Below are positions 19,501 to 23,823 of a DNA stretch of 64,000 bases, one piece after another (position 1 is the stretch's first letter; the number at the start of each line of letters is the position of its first letter). A program made the position numbers and the translations under genes. Origin of the DNA: an archaeon (GTDB lineage: Archaea > Aenigmatarchaeota > Aenigmatarchaeia > QMZP01 > JAFGSV01); the NCBI GenBank assembly GCA_028279705.1, contig JANQNF010000012.1, forward strand, positions 214,531-278,530, given 5' to 3'. The notes under the pieces were generated by a model. It did not search any database. It saw only the letters and a program-made list of their open reading frames with translations, and was not told where the DNA came from.

Positions 19501-19600
19501 GAGGAGCATCGACGGCGGTGACTTCAAGAAGGCACACAGGCACGTAAACGACGCCGAACTGTACATGAAGATGCTTGAATTAAACACCGCAAGCTCCTAA
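7559..19600 (+). CDS. Giant membrane-anchored surface protein with PQQ and Kelch propellers
   Basis: This is a 4013-residue exported protein. Residues ~12-35 are a signal/TM segment ending in A-F-I-S-A-A-D. Residues ~35-1100 are mostly repeated carboxypeptidase-regulatory-like beta modules (VSGTVLDDTTKQPIESASV; DSDGKY-type turns). Residues ~1105-1423 form an eight-bladed PQQ-like propeller of about 40-residue repeats. Residues ~1805-2100 carry six Kelch motifs (IYVIGG, IYIFGG, IYLFGG, IYIIGG, IYIFGG, FYIFGG). More beta modules rich in N-x-S/T sequons run to ~3530, then a Pro/Gly hinge and a PGF-pre-PGF-like domain (~3547-3700). Residues ~3805-3880 form a coiled coil, ~3882-3911 a TM helix, and a ~100-residue helical cytosolic tail follows. 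It is probably glycosylated and displayed on or spanning the cell envelope. Its role is unknown; adhesion or contact with other cells is a guess. Confidence 0.85.
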   Translation: MVNLKGLTSGRNILLILGVVALVSFLAFYPAFISAADPYVTVRVANIVNNDSIQYANVSLINCSDAHELLGYGLTAANGSVWINLSENGVTEANITPGFMIYVNTTGLMTSPEYYFNASDDNNSVCYNFTTDAFTEEMYPTDKGSFNITVKDYVSGRPVPNARVMVYEYYNVEHSQADNYRCDSGECTTDDDGNIMLFATAAHSGSTVNYFFSVSHSYYDNWNTTMQTYSYDGVGNPQFSPGMNRDEEIRVNGSTTVSGYVFDAFNSQPVADADVTLVQHNDSTHSTQIGFDSTYFYNVTTDADGKYEIKAPTDLLNCTLIVQLDLPRYDINVTADGYISSIDRNPSDGSNGYCGSQNIGDIHLTGEVNVSGTVLDDTTKQPIESASVLVYNETINYTALTLSDGSFLVPIKNVSNYTISITMSGYEDSGVIVSYDGYDGNYDLGHYNLTGAANITGRILDVNRNSANQYILLPANVTLSGGTYPYTASSGSDGNFQVYVRSGVAYVLDVSRPGYNTNSSSFTASDGLNYRGDITLEGKFKVNGTVRDVEDCTSNGCRYAGGVQKPEINDVDVYVFDLNNVNTYKAETDSNGKYSVSIPSEDPSLYTVKFYAEYVKDGYHNTTLDNNGNGFSASAYPLYKKLDAYLLGDTTIDGKVRDAYSPSGSNIFIENAKLEVLDYNSGVKLYEIETDPDGSFAIDMGIGSNYKVLVSKSGYGNSQYGHDIGGYSAAQDITFGPSDAGYMQLTGLANVYGVVRDTFSGYPVNMVTVTVKGENGDGVDLTYLNSSINGSYGFWIDSTILNDLPYTVSGQADGYTKKLFEINSSDLDMERDINLTAYFQTIVKDAENDWGIQNAKVQLYHYYNQTDFNPLTSPNITYLNETTLNVTVSCGGNSTFSYINVTLVKDSCPSGSSEDLAGLCYRSQNTSGGYTFFETVAIGDYDVTVDGTVAGCSFSTETLLITSSAAGLDNEVSYSLDETSLSVRVVDPLWNLDNSLGILSNADVNLYFPGPGPYTNATPDNDGSGIYTFHFVRSGFNDVSADDPYHFWNQSRYNVTPGQLNDFTATPIVLEPLPANMSIHVTNMTSDAAEAVNVTISGVIKSISEVSWTFKTGDNVRSSPAIASDGTIYFGSNDGNLTALYPDGTQKWNYTTGGTVRSSPAVASDGTIYVGSNDNVLYAIYPNGNQKWNYTTGGTVQSSPAVASDGTVYVGSEDDNLYAIYPNGTLKWSYTAGSFILESSPTVASDGIIYIGSLDNNLTALYPNGTLKWNYTTGGSIQSSPAISSDGIIYIGSNDNALYAIYPNGTLKWSHITDGYVDSSPAVASDGTIYVGSNDNNLTALYPNGTLKWNYKTGGEVESSPAVASDGTIYVGSNDNVLYAIWSDGTLRWSYTTGGSIQSSPAISSDGTVYVGSDDENLYAITPYSIENSTLTDSNGWANFTDVYPSVYWNITVNGTERGYNYTILTDMLLGAGNLTVVNSTLRENTLLVHVYALNDSVIDAEGVNVTLFNQTGVAKNATGSWLSGLTNSTGEVFFTRIIPGLYNISVNGTEQGYNTIVNVTMVIGINENYASPVLNDSDAPQLANNFTGWWNSTDWVYNITKINQSETLVIYSYWTENSMLSEAILQVNDSTGNERNIKTKSITGTSSWSNFTTELDSTYTNTHAGEDIYWRVIARDANYNWNYTPWNLIHINDTIPPAVSVDHSPVSVVAGLEVLYTVTVTDNYNVSTVDLAVDYDGRAGDTDWECNVTTDPVDNKNKMAVCTWKSTGYAIDTVHYYFANATDADGNVGRDPDEEYITDTGYDLPTGRSWGAGVAVNNLYPERIYVIGGHGGSGDVRSEILRFNPDSPGQPTAEASLPQSRRSIGAAYHEDNSKIYIFGGFDGALWYTSTYEYELSSETVTNVTSGATWLVYSDQVNSPAAVYLSTNIYLFGGDDGTSTYSDRITAYNSGGTRSSPVTLAGTRSKAAAVTAGSDIYIIGGVNGTGEVRAIEKFTPPNTVTKVADLPLGLEGVSAAYHEETGMIYIFGGYDGPTTYENAIVEFDPSTDSILRNETNASLPTGRAFTYSAFSGYDDKFYIFGGFDGTTHLSDILKYDPIYGKSFKVGLVPGNLTLNINDSSSGSLITDCLGGSRQTRVRLYRDSLPTGHDYSEIENATNGVVTFYNLYPGLTYNVEVNGTMVGYGEAGFSSAETVYVGQGSNTDYVELDQTKLGVYVYNSSDGNQPIEGVSFQLYYPGGSTPAVDCDNGQLQGSTGSNGYINFTRLLPCSGCVFDLDAAGSSKDLDDAAVSDYDGTDDGNIEAGDDFGISIDPPLPGASLGTADSYYVDTVGDRNTLNVSVWGRNSTDDLVALVYANVSFVRDDGIIADSNITDASGLTTINVSDGVYNITVDGEGIGYMSVMVENVKIGKLVFAEGLTDSNGQFYAVVDGQPTYTPLSPSQAPGSGYYAVIKAAGYGVYDTYEKGDDIFTGTYYDSYTSQGFSIDESFRKEFYGTVMISGHIGDNNCQSTQCEDVEGSALTLKIHGPGTTRYTNVTPPDGQYIINVSPYTPDSTWDSPVTQPYDMNIILSGCYNDYNTMNDGYASGMTFSSGQTVTKDVDLVGTGTVWGHVYRQGTTLGVSGANVSLLYADTWTYYESGPSESDGYFNMTINPCHSPYSLYTHPPGSEAYTSGYYSGSQSDVVIGLFGTGQGGFLLVVKNETGDALENANVSLVGPQTYNLVTNSSGMSYISSLLSFAGSSYYDYNLTVDGSHLGYYINSSIINIPLGSVGTYNLVLNATQVNITLSSDEGDGIDGMGVTMNSSNFYNTTSNGSVLFSVVPTGVHTVTLSGDKTLVYFNGSGNVSGLQFTINVTKADAGEVRQVGYTFSETMAVVNITNSTYYGLSRITTTITNGSDSYTVDSNATGYAVFREVVPASNYTVTFNSTQLQGMGFVVPQTFSINAEEGGDDDSGNIISAALQDVQVRFNITDDSSNGLTGIYVALVNESGSVVNNSYGTYLNGSTSSGLLTLHNVPSGTYTYYIDGNSSGYGIWNNSQVTVPTNAIAMVNETLKPITLTAYVYDSVATQVKENVNVSVLYATTSVTNSSGDTLSHNVTSTGSGVDFTSMYLYQGNYTANVTSPRYFSQEQNVSFGTLNPAETNRTVQFTLIERMVTVNVENGSGSALEESVNITIRDVSGAILLSTNESYYLNATNVTSSTEITHIPDESFSINVTSSLYFNGSQLFNVTNITDGIKEFNFTMVERRIYVILKNSTGDDLTQNVTVYLNNTDGSAVTDTTGSEIAPIVNTTLPLVNFSYVPDGSFYVNVTSDHYFLQSQSISSSDIATGTNNTLTFTMYEREVAVSAYDFSDRTLITTETVNITFYNVTGVAANTTGDNITASTSTGMVTFTGILDETFNVSAESANYTETNETFDPSSGQDTDVGIYLKKLNHGYFNLTVLVQGSSTLISGATVQLRNASASGTVIDSGTTGAGMVVLGVNTSEYDQSEKNMTFVVSASGYVTNSSTGYFNVSDQGVEGVNITLVAETPPSPPPDGGGGGGGGSSGGTVSSETQNMGTIEPGVEKTAKFLLSSTLNVMEVGVITDEAATDVSVKVSSSSKPSGSSSVISALDGSVYKYLDIDATNLQDSIITSATVKFKIPESWIDSNGIDPDEVYMYRYSGGAWSKLATIYLSTDGTWHYYKSTSPGFSTFAIVGYYYSDRDMEPTLYTTYIDAGECKTVYVTVSNTGGATLTNIHVEALEASWGTVTQSRGIASLSRGVQDRVSLKICADRLATKGSYDYSIEVISDRLSRTVSSKVQMTKTYVEVLTEQIDELESMLEEIGVGIDAAAVELYNSARDSIDSAKENINEGDYDEALGNMNSAREDMQLISEMEPSPGILNMFVEWIVANYILTAIIAAIAASAFSVVLFRKRITKELPEIPTGGEVLGGVMKAGQETIGNLMSIVRELETRVEGIDIESLGENERKWYNKVRLQIESVKRSIDGGDFKKAHRHVNDAELYMKMLELNTASS
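10909..11823 (+). repeat. Tandem ~120-bp coding repeats (eight PQQ-like blades)
   Basis: Eight in-phase copies of about 120 bp encode the blades (SSPAVASDGTIYVGSNDN and variants). Nucleotide identity between neighbours is far higher than needed for the fold: the block at 10989-11040 recurs almost unchanged at 11109-11160, exactly 120 bp later. This indicates recent duplication or gene conversion. Copy 3 has one extra codon. Confidence 0.85.
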
Positions 19601-19628
19601 AGCGGGAACTGGTTTTGGAGGAAATCTT

Positions 19629-20651
19629 ATGGGCGTAAACCTTCGCGAGATAGTCACTCCGGAAGAAATAGACATGTCTTCGCTCAACGGAAAAACTATA
19701 GCAATCGATGCACTAAATATCATATACCAGTTCCTTTCCATAATAAGGGACAGGTTCACCGGAGAACCACTCAAGGATTCTGAAGGAAACGTTACTTCCC
19801 ACCTTTCGGGGATATTCTACAGGATTACGAGGATGCTTGAAAGCGGCATAACGCCAGTCTTCGTCTTCGACGGAAAGCCTCCTGAATTCAAGAAGGGTAC
19901 TCAGGAAGAAAGAAAGCGCATAAAGGAAGCTGCGCAGGAAAAGCTTGAGGAGGCCGTAAGGGAAGGCGACCAGGCAAAGATACGCCTTTATGCCCAGCAG
20001 ACATCCAAAGTAACAGAAGGCATGCTCGACGAGGCAAGAAAGCTTCTCGACGCCATGGGAATACAGTATGTCAATTCGCCAAGCGAGGGTGAGGCGCAGG
20101 CATCGTACATGAACAGGAAAGGGCTCGTCTACGCATGCGGGTCCCAGGACTGGGATTCACTTCTTTTCGGCTCCAGTATGCTCTTAAGAAACCTCGCCTC
20201 CACGGGAAGGAGAAAGCTTCCTGGAAAGGAGACCTATGTCAAGGTCAACCCGGAAATGGTGGACCTGTTCAGCGCTCTCTCTGACCTTTCCATAAACCAG
20301 GAACAGCTGATAACCCTTGGAATGCTCGTTGGTACTGACTACAATCCTGGCGGCATAAAGGGGCTTGGACCGAAAAAGGCACTGGAAATGGTAAGGGAGA
20401 AAAAGACATTCGAAAACGTCATTTCTGGCATAAACTGGGACTTTGACACTCCTCCTGAGAAGATATTTAACTTCTTCAGGAGCCCTCCCGTGCAGGACGT
20501 CGAAGTCGTGAAAAAACAGCCTGATCCTGACGCTGTGAAAAGCATGCTACTTGGGCACGATTTCTCAGAAGAGAGGATAAAAAGGACCCTTGAAAAGCTA
20601 AACGATTCACTGGGAAAGAAGAAGCAGTCCAGCCTGAACAAGTTCTTCTGA
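19629..20651 (+). CDS. fen: Flap endonuclease 1 (FEN1)
   Basis: This is a 340-residue structure-specific nuclease for Okazaki-fragment and repair flaps. The N (XPG-N) region has GKTIAIDALNIIYQFLS with the metal-binding Asp, then VFVFDGKPPEFK. The I region has YVNSPSEGEAQASYM and ACGSQDWDSLLFG, with the acidic catalytic residues present. The helix-hairpin-helix follows at LVGTDYNPGGIKGLGPKKAL. The C-terminus KQSSLNKFF is a canonical PCNA-interacting (PIP) box, Q-x-x-L-x-x-F-F. A purine-rich GGAGG ribosome-binding site lies before the start. It begins 28 bases after the giant gene ends. Confidence 0.96.
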   Translation: MGVNLREIVTPEEIDMSSLNGKTIAIDALNIIYQFLSIIRDRFTGEPLKDSEGNVTSHLSGIFYRITRMLESGITPVFVFDGKPPEFKKGTQEERKRIKEAAQEKLEEAVREGDQAKIRLYAQQTSKVTEGMLDEARKLLDAMGIQYVNSPSEGEAQASYMNRKGLVYACGSQDWDSLLFGSSMLLRNLASTGRRKLPGKETYVKVNPEMVDLFSALSDLSINQEQLITLGMLVGTDYNPGGIKGLGPKKALEMVREKKTFENVISGINWDFDTPPEKIFNFFRSPPVQDVEVVKKQPDPDAVKSMLLGHDFSEERIKRTLEKLNDSLGKKKQSSLNKFF

Positions 20652-20683
20652 CCATTTTTTAATCAAAAGGACAAATAATCAAC

Positions 20684-20974
20684 ATGGCAGAGGGAACCAT
20701 CTTCATCATACTCGAAATGATAATGCTTGTCATAGAGAACAGTGTAGGCACTCTTTTGTCCCTTTTCGGCATGTCCGGAAGCCTCATGGAGTCGCTTTCG
20801 GTCATCTCAAACGTTGGCGGGGGACTGGGCCTCATGATAGTTCTTGTCGTTATCGGCGCAGTAGGCTTTTTCGTTGTCAAGTTCGTCCTTGGGACCATGA
20901 AGACGCTTGCGATGCTTACGCTTGCAGTGCTCGGTATAGTAGCGTTCCTCTTCATAGGAACGGCTCTAGTCTGA
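20684..20974 (+). CDS. Small integral membrane protein, function unknown
   Basis: This is a 96-residue, very hydrophobic protein. There is a hydrophobic N-terminal segment (residues ~4-30, IFIILEMIMLVIENSVG), a Gly/Ser hinge, and two C-terminal helices (about 48-70 and 72-95; LMIVLVVIGAVGFFVVKFV, TLAMLTLAVLGIVAFLFIG). No catalytic or binding motif is visible. It sits 32 bases downstream of FEN1 in the same direction and may share its transcript. I cannot assign a family. Confidence 0.7.
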   Translation: MAEGTIFIILEMIMLVIENSVGTLLSLFGMSGSLMESLSVISNVGGGLGLMIVLVVIGAVGFFVVKFVLGTMKTLAMLTLAVLGIVAFLFIGTALV

Positions 20975-21017
20975 AAACTAGAGAATCACCTAAAAACAAG
21001 CTTTGAAGAAGTCATTC

Positions 21018-21422
21018 TTACTTCTTTTTTGGCGTTATCTTTGGCATCGGCATTGGAGGTGGAAGCTGAAGATCGTCTGCAAGGATCGATGCCTTGAGCA
21101 GGCAGTGCCTGAAAAGATAGTTCAGTATCTCAAGCGATGCCTTCTCGGGAAGCTTCTTGTTCTTCTCGAACTCGTCTACTATCGGCTTGTTCTTGTCAGT
21201 AAGGTACATGAGGTTTCCCTGTATCGTCACTGATGCAAACCCCGGGTCGTACCTGGTCAGGAACTCAAAACCTATCGACAGTGCCTTCTTGGTAAGGTTT
21301 GGTACAGTAACCTCTTTGACACTTGATATCATAGGGGTGCTGTTTACCTTTACTTCCTGTTGTGCTGCTCCGCCTTCCTTCTTTGCCTCTATTTTGTTGA
21401 AGTTTAATCCAATTATTGGCAT
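21018..21422 (-). CDS. Conserved archaeal protein of unknown function
   Basis: This is a 134-residue soluble protein starting MPIIGLNFNKIEAKK. A middle region (VKVNSTPMISSVKEV; LSIGFEFLTRYDPGFASVTIQGNLMYL) suggests a small alpha/beta fold. A Lys/Pro-rich C-terminus follows (LPPPMPMPKITPKKK). The pattern of an N-terminal MPIIGxNF and a central FEF-x-x-Y-x-P resembles a family of short uncharacterised archaeal proteins, but I know no function for it. It is convergent with the small membrane protein and divergent from the DJ-1 gene. Confidence 0.75.
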   Translation of the reverse strand: MPIIGLNFNKIEAKKEGGAAQQEVKVNSTPMISSVKEVTVPNLTKKALSIGFEFLTRYDPGFASVTIQGNLMYLTDKNKPIVDEFEKNKKLPEKASLEILNYLFRHCLLKASILADDLQLPPPMPMPKITPKKK

Positions 21423-21571
21423 TTTTTCACCTACTAATGATTGGCTTATAGTTATAAAAACTTTTGCCTTTTATGACTGTTTTTGGCACTATGCATTTAT
21501 ATTCCGGTCCCATAACTTAATTGACACGTATAAACGTGCATTTTTAAATCCAAAATCTATAAGGTGATAAA

Positions 21572-22108
21572 ATGAACGTGCTTGTTCCACTCGCGGAAGG
21601 TTTTGAAGAAATAGAGGCAATGACCGTCGTGGACGTGCTCAGGAGGGCTGGAATAAAGGTCACCACATCAGGCCTTCCCGGTACCATAGTCGAAGGAAGC
21701 AGAAACGTCAAGGTCCTTGCAGACACAAAGCTTGACGACATAGTGGAAAAGGACTATGATGCGGTTGTTCTCGTGGGAGGTTCTCCCGGATACACAAACC
21801 TTTCCAAATCCGGAAAGATCATGAAGATAATAGGTGAATACCACCGTGACGGAAAGCTTGTTGCGGCAATATGCGGCGCACCCACATGCCTTGCGGAAGC
21901 GGGCATTCTTTCAAACGTCAAGGCAACGGTCTATCCGGGCCTTGAGAAGTACATACCGAAGCCAAGGAACGTAAGAGTCATTGCAGAAGGCAATGTAATA
22001 ACGTCCCAGGGACCGGGAACATCCATGGAATTTGCACTCAAGCTCGTTGAGTACCTGGTCGGAAAGGAAACTATGAGGAATGTGAGGGACCAGCTGGTTT
22101 TCAAGTGA
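21572..22108 (+). CDS. DJ-1/PfpI family protein (glyoxalase III/deglycase-like)
   Basis: This is a 178-residue protein of the DJ-1 branch. The N-terminus MNVLVPLAEGFEEIEAMTVVDVLRRAG, split here by description, has the conserved Glu after EGFEE. The nucleophile elbow is VAAICGAPTCLAEAGIL with the catalytic Cys. The family tail ITSQGPGTSMEFALKLVEYL is also present. Members act as glyoxalases, deglycases or chaperones; a stress-protective role is likely but the exact substrate cannot be read. The stop codon overlaps a GTG in front of the next gene, so the two are probably an operon. Confidence 0.92.
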   Translation: MNVLVPLAEGFEEIEAMTVVDVLRRAGIKVTTSGLPGTIVEGSRNVKVLADTKLDDIVEKDYDAVVLVGGSPGYTNLSKSGKIMKIIGEYHRDGKLVAAICGAPTCLAEAGILSNVKATVYPGLEKYIPKPRNVRVIAEGNVITSQGPGTSMEFALKLVEYLVGKETMRNVRDQLVFK

Positions 22109-22113
22109 TCATT

Positions 22114-22386
22114 ATGATTGACGAAAAAGAGATGAAACTACTGGAAGTTTTAAGCAAGAAGCTCCTTGCAAAGCCGAGTGAAATCACTGCGGAGATGGGC
22201 GAGGGAGACGGTGTTACGACAGCTCTACAGAAGCTGCAGTCCATGGACTGCGTCAAGGCAGTCGAGCCCGTTGGCGAGAAATGCTTTGTAATAACCCAGA
22301 AAGGCACGAGACTCTTAAGGGAGATGAAAAATCCTGAAAAGCGCGCGGCAATGAGCCAGACCCGCCAAGGATTCCTCACTTCATAA
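22114..22386 (+). CDS. Small winged-helix DNA-binding protein
   Basis: This 90-residue protein is a compact winged helix: KLLEVLSKKLLAKPSEITAEMG, split by position; a recognition helix around TTALQKLQSMDCV; and a beta wing GEKCFVITQKGTRLL. ATG 22114 is chosen; an in-frame GTG at 22105 overlaps the DJ-1 stop. It is likely a transcription factor of its own operon with DJ-1, or a general small regulator. No effector domain is present. Confidence 0.75.
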   Translation: MIDEKEMKLLEVLSKKLLAKPSEITAEMGEGDGVTTALQKLQSMDCVKAVEPVGEKCFVITQKGTRLLREMKNPEKRAAMSQTRQGFLTS

Positions 22387-22420
22387 GGTTTTAATACTCC
22401 CTTCCGTATTCTATTAACAT

Positions 22421-22573
22421 AGCCCTGTAGTCTAGCGGCCAAGGATGCCGGTCTTTGGAGTTTTGCTCTGAAGATCTGATGCCTTCGGGCGATGAACGAG
22501 GAAAACCGGTGACGGCGGTTCGAAAGCTTGCCAATAAGAAGTCTGGCACAAGTCGGAAGTCCGCCCAGGGCTA
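22421..22573 (+). tRNA. tRNA-Gln (anticodon TTG) with two introns
   Basis: Acceptor AGCCCTG (22421-22427) pairs with CAGGGCT (22566-22572) and discriminator A is at 22573. The anticodon stem CCGGT (22448-22452) pairs with ACCGG (22505-22509). The loop is CT-TTG-G plus A, so the anticodon is TTG at 22455-22457. Intron 1 occupies about 22459-22503 (45 nt) at the standard 37/38 site. The T-stem GGCGG (22514-22518) pairs with CCGCC (22561-22565), but the loop between them is 42 nt, starting TTCGA and ending GT. A second intron of about 35 nt with its own hairpin (CTTG..CCA/TGG..CAAG) therefore lies in the T loop. Boundaries are approximate. Confidence 0.88.
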
Positions 22574-22585
22574 CTCATACTCTCT

Positions 22586-22602
22586 TGATATCGATTTTGA
22601 TA
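22586..22602 (+). repeat. att-like direct repeat R1
   Basis: TGATATCGATTTTGATA, identical to 23737-23753, starts 13 bases after the tRNA-Gln gene. The similarity extends leftwards imperfectly into the last bases of the tRNA (CTAC..ATAC..CTC). Confidence 0.7.
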
Positions 22603-22636
22603 AATATAGAGAAGGTCTATTCTTCATAAGTAAGTT

Positions 22637-23035
22637 TCAGGTTTTATCCTTTACGAGATTGGATAATCTGATTATTATACCGTTTATTCTCGATTCGTTT
22701 CTTTCTATGTATTCAGATTTCACTGAAAATCCCTCGTATGATATCCTGTTCCTGTAGTTTCGCATCTGTTGCAGGAACTCTCTTTCTGTTTCACTGATGT
22801 TATAATTTTCGCATACATGGTCTATGAGTTCGCAGTGTGCGCCTTCACCTTTCATTTTAACACCCTCCAGAAGAGTCAGAGCTTCCATCAGCTGGTGTAT
22901 GATGTCGTAATAGTCGTCAAGCGTGTTACTCGGATATTTCAGTTTGTCTGTCTCATTGAGACGCTTATGTGTCACTTCTGCTCTCTCAAGAAGCGATAAG
23001 CTTTTGCTTTTATCGACTTTTGTTTTCACCTTCAT
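22637..23035 (-). CDS. HEPN-domain protein (copy B)
   Basis: This is a 132-residue helical protein, paralogous in size, order and motif to the HEPN gene at 1532-1960. It has the helical core (NTLDDYYDIIHQLMEALTLLEGV, split by position) and the late Arg motif MRNYRNRISYEG, where Tyr replaces the expected His of R-x4-6-H. Its start overlaps the end of the nucleotidyltransferase gene (ATGA), so the pair is translationally coupled. By analogy with HEPN/MNT systems it is the toxin or effector half; the altered motif leaves RNase activity in doubt. Confidence 0.75.
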   Translation of the reverse strand: MKVKTKVDKSKSLSLLERAEVTHKRLNETDKLKYPSNTLDDYYDIIHQLMEALTLLEGVKMKGEGAHCELIDHVCENYNISETEREFLQQMRNYRNRISYEGFSVKSEYIERNESRINGIIIRLSNLVKDKT

Positions 23036-23571
23036 TTGAATGCCTCAGTGGATCCGAAAAGTGTAAATCCATTTATGATATTGTTTTTGAGGTTTCTGGG
23101 GTATAAGTTTATGTTCTCTTTGGAATGAATTTGTATTTTTCTTTTGAGGATAATTTCGAACTTCTTGACATCAGTGGTTTTTTCCTTTGCCTCTAAAAAC
23201 AGGTCAATATCACTGTCTTCAGTATCTTCCCCTCTTGCGTATGAGCCAAAAAGTATGATAGAATTCGGCATGGTTTCGTCCCTCAAATAGTCAATCAGCC
23301 CCGAACTTAGGATGTCGAATACATTATTGACTATTTTCTGCCTTTTGTACGAGTCTGAGTTTTTGTCGGCCACATAAAATGGAAATATTCTTTCGCCGCG
23401 CTTTTCTCTGATCTCTTTTACTATCCCATCCTTTTTGAACATTTCAATGTATTTTTTTACAGACGTATGCGCCAATGAGGATTCACGGGAAATTTCCTTG
23501 AGATTGTGCCTCCCGGTAGGCTTAGCAAAGAAAACCCCGGCCACTTTCATTATACTACATTTTTGTAACAT
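23032..23571 (-). CDS. Winged-helix plus MNT nucleotidyltransferase (copy B)
   Basis: This 179-residue paralogue of the gene at 990-1535 begins MLQKCSIMKVAGVFF, matching MIQNYSIWKVLRVFF. The N-terminal winged helix has SRESSLAHTSVKKYIEMFKKDG, split by position. The nucleotidyltransferase core is SIILFGSYARGEDTE then DSDIDLFLE, with GS-x-x-RG and D-x-D intact. It is followed by the HEPN gene and preceded by two perfect 42-bp repeats that overlap its start, the likely autoregulatory operators. Its orientation is opposite to the adjacent tRNA-Gln. Confidence 0.82.
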   Translation of the reverse strand: MLQKCSIMKVAGVFFAKPTGRHNLKEISRESSLAHTSVKKYIEMFKKDGIVKEIREKRGERIFPFYVADKNSDSYKRQKIVNNVFDILSSGLIDYLRDETMPNSIILFGSYARGEDTEDSDIDLFLEAKEKTTDVKKFEIILKRKIQIHSKENINLYPRNLKNNIINGFTLFGSTEAFK

Positions 23572-23592
23572 ATGTTATATTATTGTAACACA
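23551..23592. promoter_or_regulatory. Operator-like 42-bp direct repeat, copy 1
   Basis: This block is identical to 23608-23649 over 42 bp and covers the start codon of the nucleotidyltransferase gene (23571, minus). It contains the 12-bp palindrome TAACATATGTTA (23566-23577) and matches the palindromic region at 982-997 of the first locus when that is read in reverse. Confidence 0.65.
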
Positions 23593-23607
23593 GGTTTAAA
23601 TTAATTG

Positions 23608-23649
23608 TATACTACATTTTTGTAACATATGTTATATTATTGTAACACA
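23608..23649. promoter_or_regulatory. Operator-like 42-bp direct repeat, copy 2
   Basis: This is a perfect second copy of 23551-23592, offset by 57 bp (nearly 5.5 helical turns), in the gap between the divergent nucleotidyltransferase and propeller genes. Two identical palindrome-bearing blocks at one promoter suggest cooperative binding by the winged-helix protein. Confidence 0.65.
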
Positions 23650-23736
23650 TTGAGGTTGTTCGCATTTATCCCTATTTTATAAAACGCGACATCCATAATC
23701 AGCCAACTCAAACTATCGGTACTACGGATACGCTCA

Positions 23737-23753
23737 TGATATCGATTTTGATA
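23737..23753 (+). repeat. att-like direct repeat R2
   Basis: Perfect 17-base copy of 22586-22602. It lies between the MNT/HEPN pair and the propeller gene, 71 bases before the propeller start. The 35 bases to its left resemble 25150-25185 (R3). Confidence 0.65.
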
Positions 23754-23823
23754 GTTTATTAGGATGACTATAAATTTTGAAAGTTTACTAAAAGTACTTA
23801 AAATTGGCTGGCATTGATAAATA

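Noticed and set aside
7559..19600. Many long open frames on the minus strand and in other plus frames inside the giant gene
   Set aside because: They follow the codon bias of the long gene, lack ribosome-binding sites and show no recognisable protein features.
23551..23649. Two perfect 42-bp repeats resembling a minimal CRISPR array
   Set aside because: Only two copies with a 15-base gap, an internal palindrome over a start codon, no cas genes; operators fit better.
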